A stretch of DNA of 64,000 nt from Mobilitalea sibirica (GTDB taxonomy: Bacteria > Bacillota > Clostridia > Lachnospirales > Lachnospiraceae). Positions within the stretch are counted from its first letter, which is position 1, and every line of letters begins with the position of its first letter. The notes under the pieces were generated by a model. The model did no database searches. It saw only the letters and a program-made list of their open reading frames with translations, and was not told the origin of the DNA. Shown one piece after another: positions 9,336-18,690 of this stretch. Location of the stretch: contig NZ_JAEAGR010000001.1 of NCBI RefSeq assembly GCF_015999265.1, positions 1 through 64,000 on the forward strand, read 5' to 3'. A program made the position numbers and the translations under genes.

Positions 9336-10583
9336 ATGCATAAAATTAAGAAAATGATTGTACTAATCATGATCCTGCTAATAGCAATTACAGTACTGGC
9401 CGGCTGTAAAGCAGACGATAAGAACAATACAGCAACACCGACACCTACGGCTGTACCGGCGGAGGAACCTGCACCAACTGAGGCTCCTGAGGCAACACCA
9501 ACAGCAACACCGACACCGGTACCGATTGATTATAAAAATGCTGTAGTGAAAGATATCTATGCGGATTATTTTACGGTAGGTGCAGTATTAAATGGCAGCG
9601 GAGTTGGAAACGCTGAATTAAAAGAACTGGTTCTTACCCATTTTAACAGTCTGACTATGGAAAACGAAATGAAGCCCGACGCAATTCTGGATTATCATAC
9701 TTCTATCTCGGATCCAAAATATAATGAAAGTCCGGCAGTCAAATTTAATGCGGCAGAGGGCGGTATTAAGTTTGCAAAAGAAAATGGACTTAAGATGAGA
9801 GGTCACACTTTGATTTGGCACAGCCAGACGCCCCGGTGGTTTTTTGCTGAGGGTTACTCTATGAAACATGATGCTCCATTAGTTTCCAAAGAAGTAATGT
9901 TGAAACGAATGGAAAACTACATTAAGCAGGTGCTGGAGTATTATCAGACAAATTATCCGGGAGTTATCTATGCTTGGGACGTAGTAAACGAGGCAATAAA
10001 TCCTGGTGAAGGACATCCGGATGGCCTTCGTGTAGAAAGTTATTGGTATCGTACAATTGGTGATGAATACATTGAGAAAGCATTTGAATATGCTAGAAAA
10101 TATGCGGATCCTGATGTGAAGTTATTCTATAATGATTATAATACGGAAGAAACCCCCAAAGTAGTTGCAATTACAAAGCTTGTTAAGAAGATAAAAGAAC
10201 AGGGTAATATTGATGGTATCGGAATGCAGACTCACGTTAAAGTGGATGCGCCATCCTTAACCGACATTGATGCATCTGTTCGTGCTTATGCAGAACTTGA
10301 TGTTGAGCTTCAGGTTACTGAGCTTGATGTTGATTTAAAAGGCAATACTGAGGAAGATATTATGAAACAGGCGACTCGTTATAAAAGAATGTTCCTTTAT
10401 TTCAAAAAGTGGAGGGACGAGGGAGTAAACCTAACTAATGTTACCTTCTGGGGAACAATCGATGGAAGGTCTTGGCTTAATAAAGCAAATGAACCAAGTT
10501 ATCCTTTATTATTTGATGATAACTTAGAGAAAAAACCTGCTTATTTTGGTGTGATACAAGATCCTGACATCCCCTTATACTAG
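9336..10583 (+). CDS. Lipoprotein GH10 endo-1,4-beta-xylanase
   Basis: The enzyme would hydrolyse internal xylan bonds outside the cell while anchored to the membrane. Its 415 residues begin with a lipoprotein signal ending in the lipobox VLAGC (cysteine about residue 24). A threonine/proline-rich linker (about 30-66) and one GH10 barrel follow. The acid/base glutamate is E219 in WDVVNEA and the nucleophile is E329 in QVTELDV, both intact. A GTLIWHSQTP-like substrate loop (HTLIWHSQTP) is present. AAAGGAGG precedes the ATG, and the gene has its own promoter and terminator, so it is monocistronic. No carbohydrate-binding module is attached. Confidence 0.93.
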   Translation: MHKIKKMIVLIMILLIAITVLAGCKADDKNNTATPTPTAVPAEEPAPTEAPEATPTATPTPVPIDYKNAVVKDIYADYFTVGAVLNGSGVGNAELKELVLTHFNSLTMENEMKPDAILDYHTSISDPKYNESPAVKFNAAEGGIKFAKENGLKMRGHTLIWHSQTPRWFFAEGYSMKHDAPLVSKEVMLKRMENYIKQVLEYYQTNYPGVIYAWDVVNEAINPGEGHPDGLRVESYWYRTIGDEYIEKAFEYARKYADPDVKLFYNDYNTEETPKVVAITKLVKKIKEQGNIDGIGMQTHVKVDAPSLTDIDASVRAYAELDVELQVTELDVDLKGNTEEDIMKQATRYKRMFLYFKKWRDEGVNLTNVTFWGTIDGRSWLNKANEPSYPLLFDDNLEKKPAYFGVIQDPDIPLY

Positions 10584-10643
10584 AATGATATTGTGTTTAT
10601 AAATAAATTAGTAGTATTAAGTTAATCATATTAATATGAAATG

Positions 10644-10675
10644 CCCTGACTAAGTTTCTATAAATTTGGTCAGGG
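10644..10675 (+). terminator. Terminator of the GH10 gene
   Basis: CCCTGACTA pairs with TGGTCAGGG (one mismatch) around a short loop, and a T-rich tail follows. Confidence 0.7.
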
Positions 10676-10768
10676 TATATTTATATTATCTTTACATTTC
10701 GGTATAAATAAATTATTATAAAATAAATTATTTGGAATTATTTGTTCGGGGAAAGGAAGGGATAAAAT

Positions 10769-11974
10769 TTGAATATAGGTTTATTTACCGAAACTTATTA
10801 TCCGGAGATTAACGGTGTTGCTACCTCTGTTTATATGTTGAAACAAGAACTGGAGAAAAGAGGACATAATGTTTATGTCTTTACAACTAAGACACCGGGA
10901 GCTCCGAATCATGAGTTAAATGTATTCCGTGTTCCCAGCAAGCCTTTTGTTTTTATATCAGAGCGAAGGGTTGGATTGTTCTACCAACCTAAGCTGGCTG
11001 CAATCATACGGAAACTGAATCTGGATATTATTCATACCCATACAGAATTCTCCCTTGGTATTTTTGGACGTATTATGGCTAGAGAATTGAAGCTACCTAT
11101 CGTTCATACCTATCATACTATTTATGAAGATTATACCCACTACCTAACCCGATTTAAAGCATTGGATAAAAAAGCCAAGGCATTTGCCAGAGTTTATTCT
11201 AAGGTTTGCTGTAATACGGTAGAACAAGTAATTGTTCCGACAGAAAAAACCAAACAGCTTTTATTAAAATACAGTGTTCATAAGGAGATCTCAGTTGTTC
11301 CAACCGGTATAGATTTGTATAAATTTGATGCTAGGAATTATACAAAGGAGAAAGTTTTAGCATTGAAAAAACAATATAAAATCACGAAAGATAATAAGGT
11401 ATTGCTTTATCTGGGTCGTGTCTCTCTTGAAAAGAATTTGGAAGAGATTATAACCGCAATGCCGGAATATATGAAAACGAGGGAAGAGGTTAAATTTGTA
11501 ATAGTCGGTAGCGGACCTGCTTTGGATAAATTACAGCTTTTGGTAAAACAACTAGGTATCAGAGAACGGGTTATATTTACCGGATCACAACCCTGGGACA
11601 TCATTGGTCTGTATTACAGGCTGGGAGATGTATTCGTCAGCGCTTCACAAAGCGAAACCCAAGGACTGACCTATATTGAAGCATTAGCCTGTGGTTTACC
11701 GGTGGTGGCAAGGGAAGATAAATGTCTGGATAATATATTGATTAATGGACAAAATGGATATACCTTTACAGATAAAAAAGGATTTTATTATGGATTGGAC
11801 CAGGTGTTATTTAAAGATACCAAAACCGACTATTCAAGGAATGCAATACAAATGGCTAAAACTTTTTCATCCGAAGTATTTGCCGGTAGAGTAGAGGATG
11901 TTTATAAACAGGTAATATCAAGAGATAGGGTATATTGTAAACGTCCTACCGTTATTACAAAACGAATTGACTAA
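10769..11974 (+). CDS. GT4 glycosyltransferase, probable diacylglycerol glucosyltransferase
   Basis: This 401-residue cytoplasmic or membrane-associated enzyme has the GT-B fold. The N-terminus reads MNIGLFTETYYPEINGVATS and is followed by IIHTHTEFSLG and HTYHTIYEDYTHYL, which closely recall the alpha-monoglucosyl-diacylglycerol synthases of streptococci. The EX7E nucleotide-sugar motif is at E296 and E304 (SETQGLTYIEA). It would therefore build glycolipids of the membrane or lipoteichoic-acid anchors; this is by family resemblance and the acceptor is not proven. The start is a TTG placed just after GAAAGGAAGGG. It appears monocistronic. Confidence 0.82.
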   Translation: MNIGLFTETYYPEINGVATSVYMLKQELEKRGHNVYVFTTKTPGAPNHELNVFRVPSKPFVFISERRVGLFYQPKLAAIIRKLNLDIIHTHTEFSLGIFGRIMARELKLPIVHTYHTIYEDYTHYLTRFKALDKKAKAFARVYSKVCCNTVEQVIVPTEKTKQLLLKYSVHKEISVVPTGIDLYKFDARNYTKEKVLALKKQYKITKDNKVLLYLGRVSLEKNLEEIITAMPEYMKTREEVKFVIVGSGPALDKLQLLVKQLGIRERVIFTGSQPWDIIGLYYRLGDVFVSASQSETQGLTYIEALACGLPVVAREDKCLDNILINGQNGYTFTDKKGFYYGLDQVLFKDTKTDYSRNAIQMAKTFSSEVFAGRVEDVYKQVISRDRVYCKRPTVITKRID

Positions 11975-12031
11975 TTTGTTGAAATGTAAATAATTGGTCC
12001 TTAAGAAATAATTAAACAATACGACAAGATT

Positions 12032-12060
12032 TTGACAAATATTTTAGGTTATGATACTAT
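12032..12060 (+). promoter_or_regulatory. Sigma-A promoter of the Ig-like surface protein operon
   Basis: TTGACA at 12032-12037 and TACTAT at 12055-12060 are 17 bases apart. The transcript would carry a leader of roughly 145 bases that includes the short ORF at 12135. Confidence 0.65.
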
Positions 12061-12134
12061 ATATAGTAGTATTACAATGAAAAAGTCTGCTTAAATCGCT
12101 AGCCTCTTAGTTCGTTTTATAAGAGGAGAAATGC

Positions 12135-12218
12135 ATGAATATAGCAGAAAGTATTACTATACGGCAAATGCTGCGAAAAAACGGCAGTAATGATGAACTT
12201 AGGAGGAATGTCGAATGA
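12135..12218 (+). CDS. Possible 27-residue leader peptide coupled to the next gene
   Basis: The ATG at 12135 lies 6 bases after AGAGGAG. The frame encodes a basic 27-residue peptide (starting MNIAESITIRQML). Its TGA stop (12216-12218) overlaps the ATG (12215-12217) of the Ig-like protein gene as ATGA, the usual sign of translational coupling. The downstream gene also has its own AGGAGG, which lies inside this frame. I recognise no homologue; it may be a leader ORF rather than a functional protein. Confidence 0.4.
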   Translation: MNIAESITIRQMLRKNGSNDELRRNVE

Positions 12219-14773
12219 AAATGAGTCAAGGCAAAAGAATGGCGATGATACTGGTACTGATACTCATGGTTTCATTTTGGTGGAATCAGAGCGAAGCGGT
12301 TGTAAGTGCAGCAACTCCGACTTTTGTGAAAAGTACAGTAGAGCTAAAAGGAGAAGGGGAAACTTATCAGCATGAAATTAAAAATAAAGTAGCCGGTAGT
12401 ACATATAAGTGGTCCTCCTCCAACACTAAGGTAGTAAAAGTATCCAGTAAAGGATTAATAACAACCGTAGGTAAGGGTACAGCAACCGTAAAATGTAAAA
12501 TCATATATCCGTCCGGAAAGTCAAAAACAATCTCCAGTAAAGTTAAAGTGATTGTACCGGCTACCGGCATTAAAATTAATAATGCAGAAGAAGTTAACGG
12601 TGCTCATATTCTTACACTGGGAGAGGAATATAATTTTAATCGAGATATCTTTCCTTCCGGTTCCTCTGATAAAACCTATTGGTCTATTGGAGGTGGAGAT
12701 GCCGGATGTATTAAGGTAAACAGTTCCAACGGTGTTGTTAATGCTGTAAAAGCAGGAAAGGTTATCCTAGTTGCTACGGCAGCAGAAACTTCATCGCAGG
12801 AAGCTGCTGAAAACAGTATTGTGAATGATGCGATTATAATTGAAGTAATCGGACCATCTGCTACAGTCAAATCGGCAGAAATTGTAGGCTCAACAGAGTT
12901 AAAGGTTGTATTCGACAGCCCTATTGATAAAAGCACGGTAATTGGAGCAGATAATAAATTATTAAATAGTATAGAAGTTACAATGAAAAAGAATGTGAAG
13001 GGTGTCTTGGCGAAAGATCCCGGAACGTTGACTGCTAGTCTTTCCTCTGATTTAAAGACATTAACGATAACCTCTTCTAATATGTTTGATGGTGAATACG
13101 GCATTAATTTCACCAATAAGATTAAAACAACGGATGGTTTAGCAATCGAGGAATACTACAAGCAACTGAACTTTATTGATACAATTCCACCTAGCATTAC
13201 AGAAGTTGATCTGGATGATACGGGCATGATAGCGACAATCCGTTTCAATGAAGCGGTAGATTTTTCTGATTTCAAGGTATCTAATGCGGCATTGGTACCT
13301 ACAGGCAGTTTTAATTCCAGTGTTGAACCGAGTACATTAAGCACATTAAATAACAAATTAAATTATATTGCCAGTGAAGATAAGAAATCCTTAACCATTA
13401 ATCTGTCCAAGATAGCGGTAACCGATTATGGAAAGACATTTTCTATCACCATGACAGGAATTAAGGATTTGTCCGGTAATATGCCGTCCAGTTATACATT
13501 AACAACGTATTTGTTGACAGATACAGCACCGAAGCCTCAAGCCAGACCGATTATGATTTTGCGAACTTCCTATAATACGATTACAGCTACTTTTGATAGA
13601 GCTATTCAACAACCGGGTTGGGCAAGATTAAATAACGGATCTACTTTATACGGAACGGTTGATGAAAAAGATAATAAAAAAGTTAATTATGCGTTAACAG
13701 ATGCAGACGCTACTTTAACAGGAATTCAAACGGTATCCATCGGATATTGGAATAGCTATAATGTAACACCAACGGATACTTATGCACAGCAGATGCACAG
13801 CTTTAGCAGTGTTAACTTCTCGGTAGATAAGACAAATCCGGTTCTTCTGACTTCAGTATTTGATCCGGAGACCAATGTACTTACCTTAACCTATAACAAG
13901 GAGGTAACCTTAACTGCAAATTCAGGTATCTTTAGTTCTATCTTGGTAACGATTACGGATGAAATAAGATCAGGAACGAATATTACGTACACAAAGATGG
14001 AAAGTGCAGAGAGTAATGTCATCAAACTCTTGATGGGTAACATGACCTTATCCGGCAATTATACCTTTACGATAGAGCAGGGCTTTGTACAGGATAACTT
14101 TAGAAATCTGAGTCTTTCCAGATCAATTACCATCAGTAATACCGGTGGAACTACCAATGAACTGCCGGGACCTTATGCAATTATACAGTCTACTACAAAT
14201 TTAAGTCAGATTTATCTGGAATTTGCGAATATGCTGGATGTGACATCAGCGCAGACTGTAGCAAATTATTCGATACCCGGTGTCGTTATTCTAACGGCTC
14301 AAGTAACAAAGAACACCAAGGATAACGGAGCAACGGTACTTCTAACAGTGGCTGACGGGTCCATTGATGTAACGGTAGAACGTCCGGTTTCCATATCAGG
14401 AGTTAAGGGCTATAACGGAAGCTTCAGTGAAATTGTTGAATATACAACCACCGTTGAATTAAAGGATAACAAGAAACCGATTATGATAGACCAGCCGGTG
14501 TTTGATAAAAATGCAATGAATGTAATCCGATTAAACTTTAATGAACCTATTCAAGGAGATATGGATGTTAAGGTAACTCAGATTGGTACATATCCGATTG
14601 AATACACCAGTACAGTGTCTGTATCAGGTAACAGTGTATACATCACTTTGGGTTCCGTACCGGGGAATAACACTTATCTGAGGATAGAAATCTTAGAGAA
14701 TAACATAACAGATATGAGCGGTAACCAATCGGCGAATATTCAGACACAATTAGGTGTAATGGTTAGCTACTAG
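12215..14773 (+). CDS. Secreted surface protein with Ig-like (BIG2 and SbsA-type) repeats
   Basis: The 852-residue protein has an N-terminal signal peptide (MKMSQGKRMAMILVLILM onward, cleavage near the AVVSAA segment). A BIG2-type Ig-like domain (about 32-115) contains the YKWSSSNTKVVKVSSKG signature. A second Ig-like region (about 118-215) and several copies of a repeated beta-sandwich follow. Each copy has an Asn-Glu-containing strand: IRFNEAVDF, LTYNKEVTL and RLNFNEPIQ. These repeats recall S-layer SbsA-type Ig domains. No sorting signal or S-layer-homology domain is visible, so how it is held at the surface is open. It is co-transcribed with the hemerythrin gene, 11 bases downstream. Confidence 0.78.
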   Translation: MKMSQGKRMAMILVLILMVSFWWNQSEAVVSAATPTFVKSTVELKGEGETYQHEIKNKVAGSTYKWSSSNTKVVKVSSKGLITTVGKGTATVKCKIIYPSGKSKTISSKVKVIVPATGIKINNAEEVNGAHILTLGEEYNFNRDIFPSGSSDKTYWSIGGGDAGCIKVNSSNGVVNAVKAGKVILVATAAETSSQEAAENSIVNDAIIIEVIGPSATVKSAEIVGSTELKVVFDSPIDKSTVIGADNKLLNSIEVTMKKNVKGVLAKDPGTLTASLSSDLKTLTITSSNMFDGEYGINFTNKIKTTDGLAIEEYYKQLNFIDTIPPSITEVDLDDTGMIATIRFNEAVDFSDFKVSNAALVPTGSFNSSVEPSTLSTLNNKLNYIASEDKKSLTINLSKIAVTDYGKTFSITMTGIKDLSGNMPSSYTLTTYLLTDTAPKPQARPIMILRTSYNTITATFDRAIQQPGWARLNNGSTLYGTVDEKDNKKVNYALTDADATLTGIQTVSIGYWNSYNVTPTDTYAQQMHSFSSVNFSVDKTNPVLLTSVFDPETNVLTLTYNKEVTLTANSGIFSSILVTITDEIRSGTNITYTKMESAESNVIKLLMGNMTLSGNYTFTIEQGFVQDNFRNLSLSRSITISNTGGTTNELPGPYAIIQSTTNLSQIYLEFANMLDVTSAQTVANYSIPGVVILTAQVTKNTKDNGATVLLTVADGSIDVTVERPVSISGVKGYNGSFSEIVEYTTTVELKDNKKPIMIDQPVFDKNAMNVIRLNFNEPIQGDMDVKVTQIGTYPIEYTSTVSVSGNSVYITLGSVPGNNTYLRIEILENNITDMSGNQSANIQTQLGVMVSY

Positions 14774-14784
14774 GAGGATACGAT

Positions 14785-15174
14785 ATGTATAGATTTAAAG
14801 ACGAATTTAAAACAGGAATTGAGCAAGTGGATTTGGAGCATAAGAGATTGTTTGAAATTGCAGACAAAGCATATGAAACCATGGTGGATGAATATATATC
14901 TGATAAATATGACTATATCGTTGAAATATTAAATGAATTAAAGGAGTATGCACAAACGCATTTTAAGCATGAGGAAGAATATATGCTTAGCATAAAATAT
15001 CGTAAATTTTTTGCACAAAAAATGGAGCATGATTCCTTTATCGAGAAGTTGGAAGGATATGATTTGCAGACCGTTGACGAAAACCAAAAGGAAGTTATAC
15101 TAGAGCTTTTAGATTTCTTAAATGACTGGCTGGTACATCATATTCTGGAAAGCGATAAATTAATAGGACAGTAA
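14785..15174 (+). CDS. Bacteriohemerythrin, O2- or iron-binding protein
   Basis: This is a single 129-residue hemerythrin domain, a four-helix bundle holding a di-iron centre that binds oxygen. The ligand pattern is complete: H19 in DLEHKRLFE, HFKHEEEY in the middle, EHDSF near residue 90, and HHILESD near the C-terminus. In anaerobes such proteins are thought to scavenge or sense oxygen. An AGGAGG site sits right after the stop of the surface-protein gene, so both are likely made from one mRNA. A functional link to the surface protein is not evident. Confidence 0.9.
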   Translation: MYRFKDEFKTGIEQVDLEHKRLFEIADKAYETMVDEYISDKYDYIVEILNELKEYAQTHFKHEEEYMLSIKYRKFFAQKMEHDSFIEKLEGYDLQTVDENQKEVILELLDFLNDWLVHHILESDKLIGQ

Positions 15175-15206
15175 TTAATAGTTTTATAAGTAAATATATT
15201 GGGTAT

Positions 15207-15251
15207 AAAAGCCTCTTGAGACGGTAAAGGATTCCGGATCAAGGGGCTTTT
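15207..15251 (+). terminator. Terminator after the hemerythrin gene
   Basis: AAAAGCC-CTTGA pairs with TCAAG-GGCTTTT around a loop of about 20 bases. The 3' arm ends in TTTT. Confidence 0.65.
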
Positions 15252-15397
15252 CCTATGAACAAAACAATATGCAAATATAGAATTGCATTTAACTGCCATA
15301 TAATTTTGATTAACGCATATCATTTTTTTATCGGTAATGAGTAGAGTAGAAAAATTATTTTTCAAATTAAGGATTAGATTTAAGGATTATTTAATAA

Positions 15398-15426
15398 TTG
15401 ACATGTTATACTCCCCTCAAGATAAT
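15398..15426 (+). promoter_or_regulatory. Sigma-A promoter of the permease-ATPase-two-component operon
   Basis: TTGACA at 15398-15403 and GATAAT at 15421-15426 are 17 bases apart. It lies inside the longest open frame and so supports the downstream ATG at 15451 as the true start. Confidence 0.7.
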
Positions 15427-15450
15427 GATTATGAAAGGGGATATAGAAAG

Positions 15451-17826
15451 ATGTTTTATAAAATATTGAAAAAAGATTTCAAGAGAAAAAAGATTATGAA
15501 TGTAATCTTATTTGCTTTCATGCTCACAGCATCGATACTAATAGCTAGCAGCACTAATCTGCTATATTCAACGGTAACCGCCGTGGATTATTTTATAGAA
15601 AAATCCAATGTAGCTGATTTAATGACTTTAACGAACTCCGATACCTATATTACCAGCTCAATAAAAGATTGGGTCAAAACAAGCGATATGGTAAAGAGTG
15701 CTCATAAGGAAGATGCTATAATGCTTCATGAAAAAAACGTAATAGCTTCCAATAAACAAGAACTGAAGAATACAAGTTCGCTGGTGATTATGAAGAAGCC
15801 TGAGATGTTTAATCGGATCTTTGATGCATTAGGCAAGGATTTTGAGGTTCGACCATCAGAAGTAGCAATACCGGTAAGCTTACAAAAAAAGATGAATTTG
15901 GTACAGGGAGACGGCTTAAGAATTATTATTAATGATGGAGCTGAGAACGAGTACCATATGGATTTAGTCGTAAGTAATATCTTTAAGGATGCTGTCTTAG
16001 GTGCAGAGTTAATGGGTATGAAGCGCATAATTATAAGTGATCAGGATTTTAAAGAGTATGCGAAACATGCGATACAGGAGGAATTTCTAAATTTCTGGAG
16101 CTTCCAAAAGACAGAGGCGTATAGTATAAGGGATTTGGAAAATGCTTTTTCTGATCTACTGCTGCCCAACTTTACAATTATGAATAAGAGTGTAATTAGC
16201 ACGGCATATATATTAGATCTGGTATTAGCAGCCATTATGATAATCTTTAGTATATTTCTTATATTGATATCGTTTCTAATACTTAGATTTACAATTGTTT
16301 TCACAGTAATGGAGGATTATAAACAAATTGGGGTTATGAAAGCAATCGGGCTTAAAAACAGTAAAATACGAGGGATGTATTCCATAAAATATCTGGTTTT
16401 ATCAACAGTTGCCGGAATTATAGGTTATGGAATTAGTATACCGGTATCCGGTCTGCTAAAGGCAAATATCAGTGAGTACATTCTCCTGCAACATTCGTCT
16501 ATAAATTGGATTGTATCTTTTGCCAGTGTAATATTAGTAATTGGGATAACGGTTTTATTTTGTAATTATTCAACCAGGAAAATTAAGAAGTTTTCTGCGA
16601 TTGATGCAATCAGGCAAGGTAATACAGGAGAACGGTTTAAGAAAACAAAAAAACTATCCCTGCATCATTTTAAGCAGATGAGTACCCCTTTTTTCATGGC
16701 CTTGAGTGATATACGCAGTGACCTTAAAAAATTTGTGATACTAATCATTACTTTTATCTTAGGAACCGCAGTGATTATAATACCGAATAATATAATAAGT
16801 ACTTTAAGCTCCAACGAAACCATCACCTGGTTCGGTTATATCAAAAGTGATTTTTATATAAGAGATGTTATTATCGGGAATCAGGAGAAGGCAGGCTTAC
16901 GAATGCAGGAATTGCAGCATAAGTTTCAAGAAGCAGGCATTGAGACTACTCTCCGAGCCGATTTAATTTCCAATGGAAAACTATTAACAAAGGATAAGAA
17001 AGAGAGTATCGGTGTTTTGGGATTTCAGGGAATTGGTATTTCGACACATAATTACGATTATCTGGAGGGATATCCGCCGGTTTTGGAGAATGAGATTGCT
17101 ATTACGGAGAAGGTGGCAGATGCTTTAGAGGTTGGTATAGGGGATAGTATACTATGTGAAGTACAGAATGAGACCAAGGAATATATCATCACTGCATTGT
17201 TTCAGACCTTCAACAACCTTGGCAACGCAGTACGATTAGCGGAAAACTATAAAGCGGAATTCGGAAGTAATACCTCGATACAGATATCCGGACTTTTTAC
17301 CGGAGATCAAGAAGAAAAAATGAAACAATTCAATGAACTGAAAGCAACTTTTCATGATATGGATATAAAAAGTGGTAAGGAGGTAGTCGATAGTTTCATC
17401 GGCAGCATAACGAAACAATTAGGGTCTATTAAAAACCTTATTTTAATCATAGTTCTTGGGGTGAATTTTTTAATAACGGCATTGTTGCTTAGAATGTTAA
17501 TATCCAAAGAGATTCCGGAGGTTGCTCTTTTAAAAAGCCTTGGTTTTTATAACCTTGATATTAAACTGTGGCAAATATACAGAATATCGATAATCCTTTT
17601 ACTCTCAATTATTCTCGGAACATTATTAGCAAACAGTACGGGTAAGTTCCTGGCGGGTGGTATTTTCAATATTATGGGCTTAACCAGACTTTCGCTCACC
17701 ATTGAACCGCTTCAGGTTTATCTGTTTTATCCGACCTTAGTATTTACAGCTACAATGTTGGCAGTTTTAAGCAGTCTTGGTCAAATAAAAAGGACTTTTG
17801 TATGGGAACTGAATCATCAGGAATAG
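15451..17826 (+). CDS. ABC transporter permease with two FtsX domains
   Basis: The protein has 791 residues, counting from the ATG at 15451 (GAAAGGGG 10 bases upstream). There is an N-terminal membrane segment, a large extracytoplasmic domain, then three segments forming an FtsX domain (about 245-395). The same plan repeats: a segment near residue 430, an outer domain, and three segments at about 660-790. This is the duplicated layout of permeases for lipoprotein release or peptide resistance. It should work with the ATPase encoded 62 bases downstream. The adjacent two-component system suggests induction by an envelope stress or peptide. Substrate unknown. Confidence 0.85.
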   Translation: MFYKILKKDFKRKKIMNVILFAFMLTASILIASSTNLLYSTVTAVDYFIEKSNVADLMTLTNSDTYITSSIKDWVKTSDMVKSAHKEDAIMLHEKNVIASNKQELKNTSSLVIMKKPEMFNRIFDALGKDFEVRPSEVAIPVSLQKKMNLVQGDGLRIIINDGAENEYHMDLVVSNIFKDAVLGAELMGMKRIIISDQDFKEYAKHAIQEEFLNFWSFQKTEAYSIRDLENAFSDLLLPNFTIMNKSVISTAYILDLVLAAIMIIFSIFLILISFLILRFTIVFTVMEDYKQIGVMKAIGLKNSKIRGMYSIKYLVLSTVAGIIGYGISIPVSGLLKANISEYILLQHSSINWIVSFASVILVIGITVLFCNYSTRKIKKFSAIDAIRQGNTGERFKKTKKLSLHHFKQMSTPFFMALSDIRSDLKKFVILIITFILGTAVIIIPNNIISTLSSNETITWFGYIKSDFYIRDVIIGNQEKAGLRMQELQHKFQEAGIETTLRADLISNGKLLTKDKKESIGVLGFQGIGISTHNYDYLEGYPPVLENEIAITEKVADALEVGIGDSILCEVQNETKEYIITALFQTFNNLGNAVRLAENYKAEFGSNTSIQISGLFTGDQEEKMKQFNELKATFHDMDIKSGKEVVDSFIGSITKQLGSIKNLILIIVLGVNFLITALLLRMLISKEIPEVALLKSLGFYNLDIKLWQIYRISIILLLSIILGTLLANSTGKFLAGGIFNIMGLTRLSLTIEPLQVYLFYPTLVFTATMLAVLSSLGQIKRTFVWELNHQE

Positions 17827-17888
17827 TTAACATACAGGTATCTGAAATTGTAAAGTCGTCGTAACCGTCGGCAGATTGGAGGAAGTTT

Positions 17889-18662
17889 ATGAATCAAATA
17901 TTAGAAGTAAAGGATTTATGTAAAACCTATATTGTTAACAAAAGGCAGAATAATGTACTTCGAAATGTTAATTTTAATCTGACACAAGGGGAGTTTGTGG
18001 CTGTAATGGGACCCTCCGGTTCCGGAAAATCAACGATGCTATATACAGTCAGTGGCATGGATCATCTGACAGCTGGAGATGTAATTTTTAACGGCAGGTC
18101 TATCGCAGGATTTTCAGATAAGAGGATGTCTGAAATAAGACTGAATGAAATGGGCTTTGTATTTCAGCAGATGCATATGTTGAGAAATTTATCCATATAT
18201 GATAATATAATCGTATCGGCATATCATTCTGAACAAGGTAAAACAAGACAGGGACGTACCAAGATTAACGATTATGCCTTGGAACTTATGAGAAAGTTAG
18301 ATATTATAGATATTGCGGATAATGATATTACAGAGGTGTCCGGCGGACAACTGCAAAGAGCCTGTATCTGCAGGGCTTTGATTAATCGACCAAAGATGTT
18401 ATTTGCAGATGAACCAACAGGATCTTTAAATTCGAAAGCCTCCAAAGAGGTTATGGAAGAAATGGTTAAATTGAATAGAGAAGGAACTTCAATTTTGTTA
18501 GTGACTCATGATGTAAAAGTAGCAGCTAAGACGGATAAAGTCTTATATATCATGGATGGAAATATAAAAGGGGAATATGTATTAGGGAAATATTTAGATG
18601 AAGCACAGATGAAGGAGAGGGAAAGGGCCCTAAACAGCTGGCTGCTGGAGATGGGCTGGTAG
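17889..18662 (+). CDS. ABC transporter ATPase (MacB/LolD type)
   Basis: This 257-residue cytoplasmic ATPase drives the FtsX-type permease upstream. Walker A GPSGSGKST is at residues 41-49, the Q-loop reads VFQQMHML, the signature VSGGQLQRA is at about 150, and Walker B is LFADEPTGSL. The SVTHD-type H-loop (LLVTHDVK) is intact. GGAGG lies just before the ATG. It sits third-closest to the promoter in a four-gene operon ending in a histidine kinase. Confidence 0.9.
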   Translation: MNQILEVKDLCKTYIVNKRQNNVLRNVNFNLTQGEFVAVMGPSGSGKSTMLYTVSGMDHLTAGDVIFNGRSIAGFSDKRMSEIRLNEMGFVFQQMHMLRNLSIYDNIIVSAYHSEQGKTRQGRTKINDYALELMRKLDIIDIADNDITEVSGGQLQRACICRALINRPKMLFADEPTGSLNSKASKEVMEEMVKLNREGTSILLVTHDVKVAAKTDKVLYIMDGNIKGEYVLGKYLDEAQMKERERALNSWLLEMGW

Positions 18663-18690
18663 CTAATGATTAGGGTTATCCGGAGGGTGT

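Noticed and set aside
12190-12375. 61-residue open frame on the plus strand overlapping the surface protein start
   Set aside because: It overlaps the signal peptide coding region out of frame and has no better ribosome site than the AGGAGG used by the real gene.
12676-13116. 146-residue open frame on the minus strand
   Set aside because: It lies fully inside the Ig-like surface protein gene, has no ribosome site and its composition mirrors the plus-strand codons.
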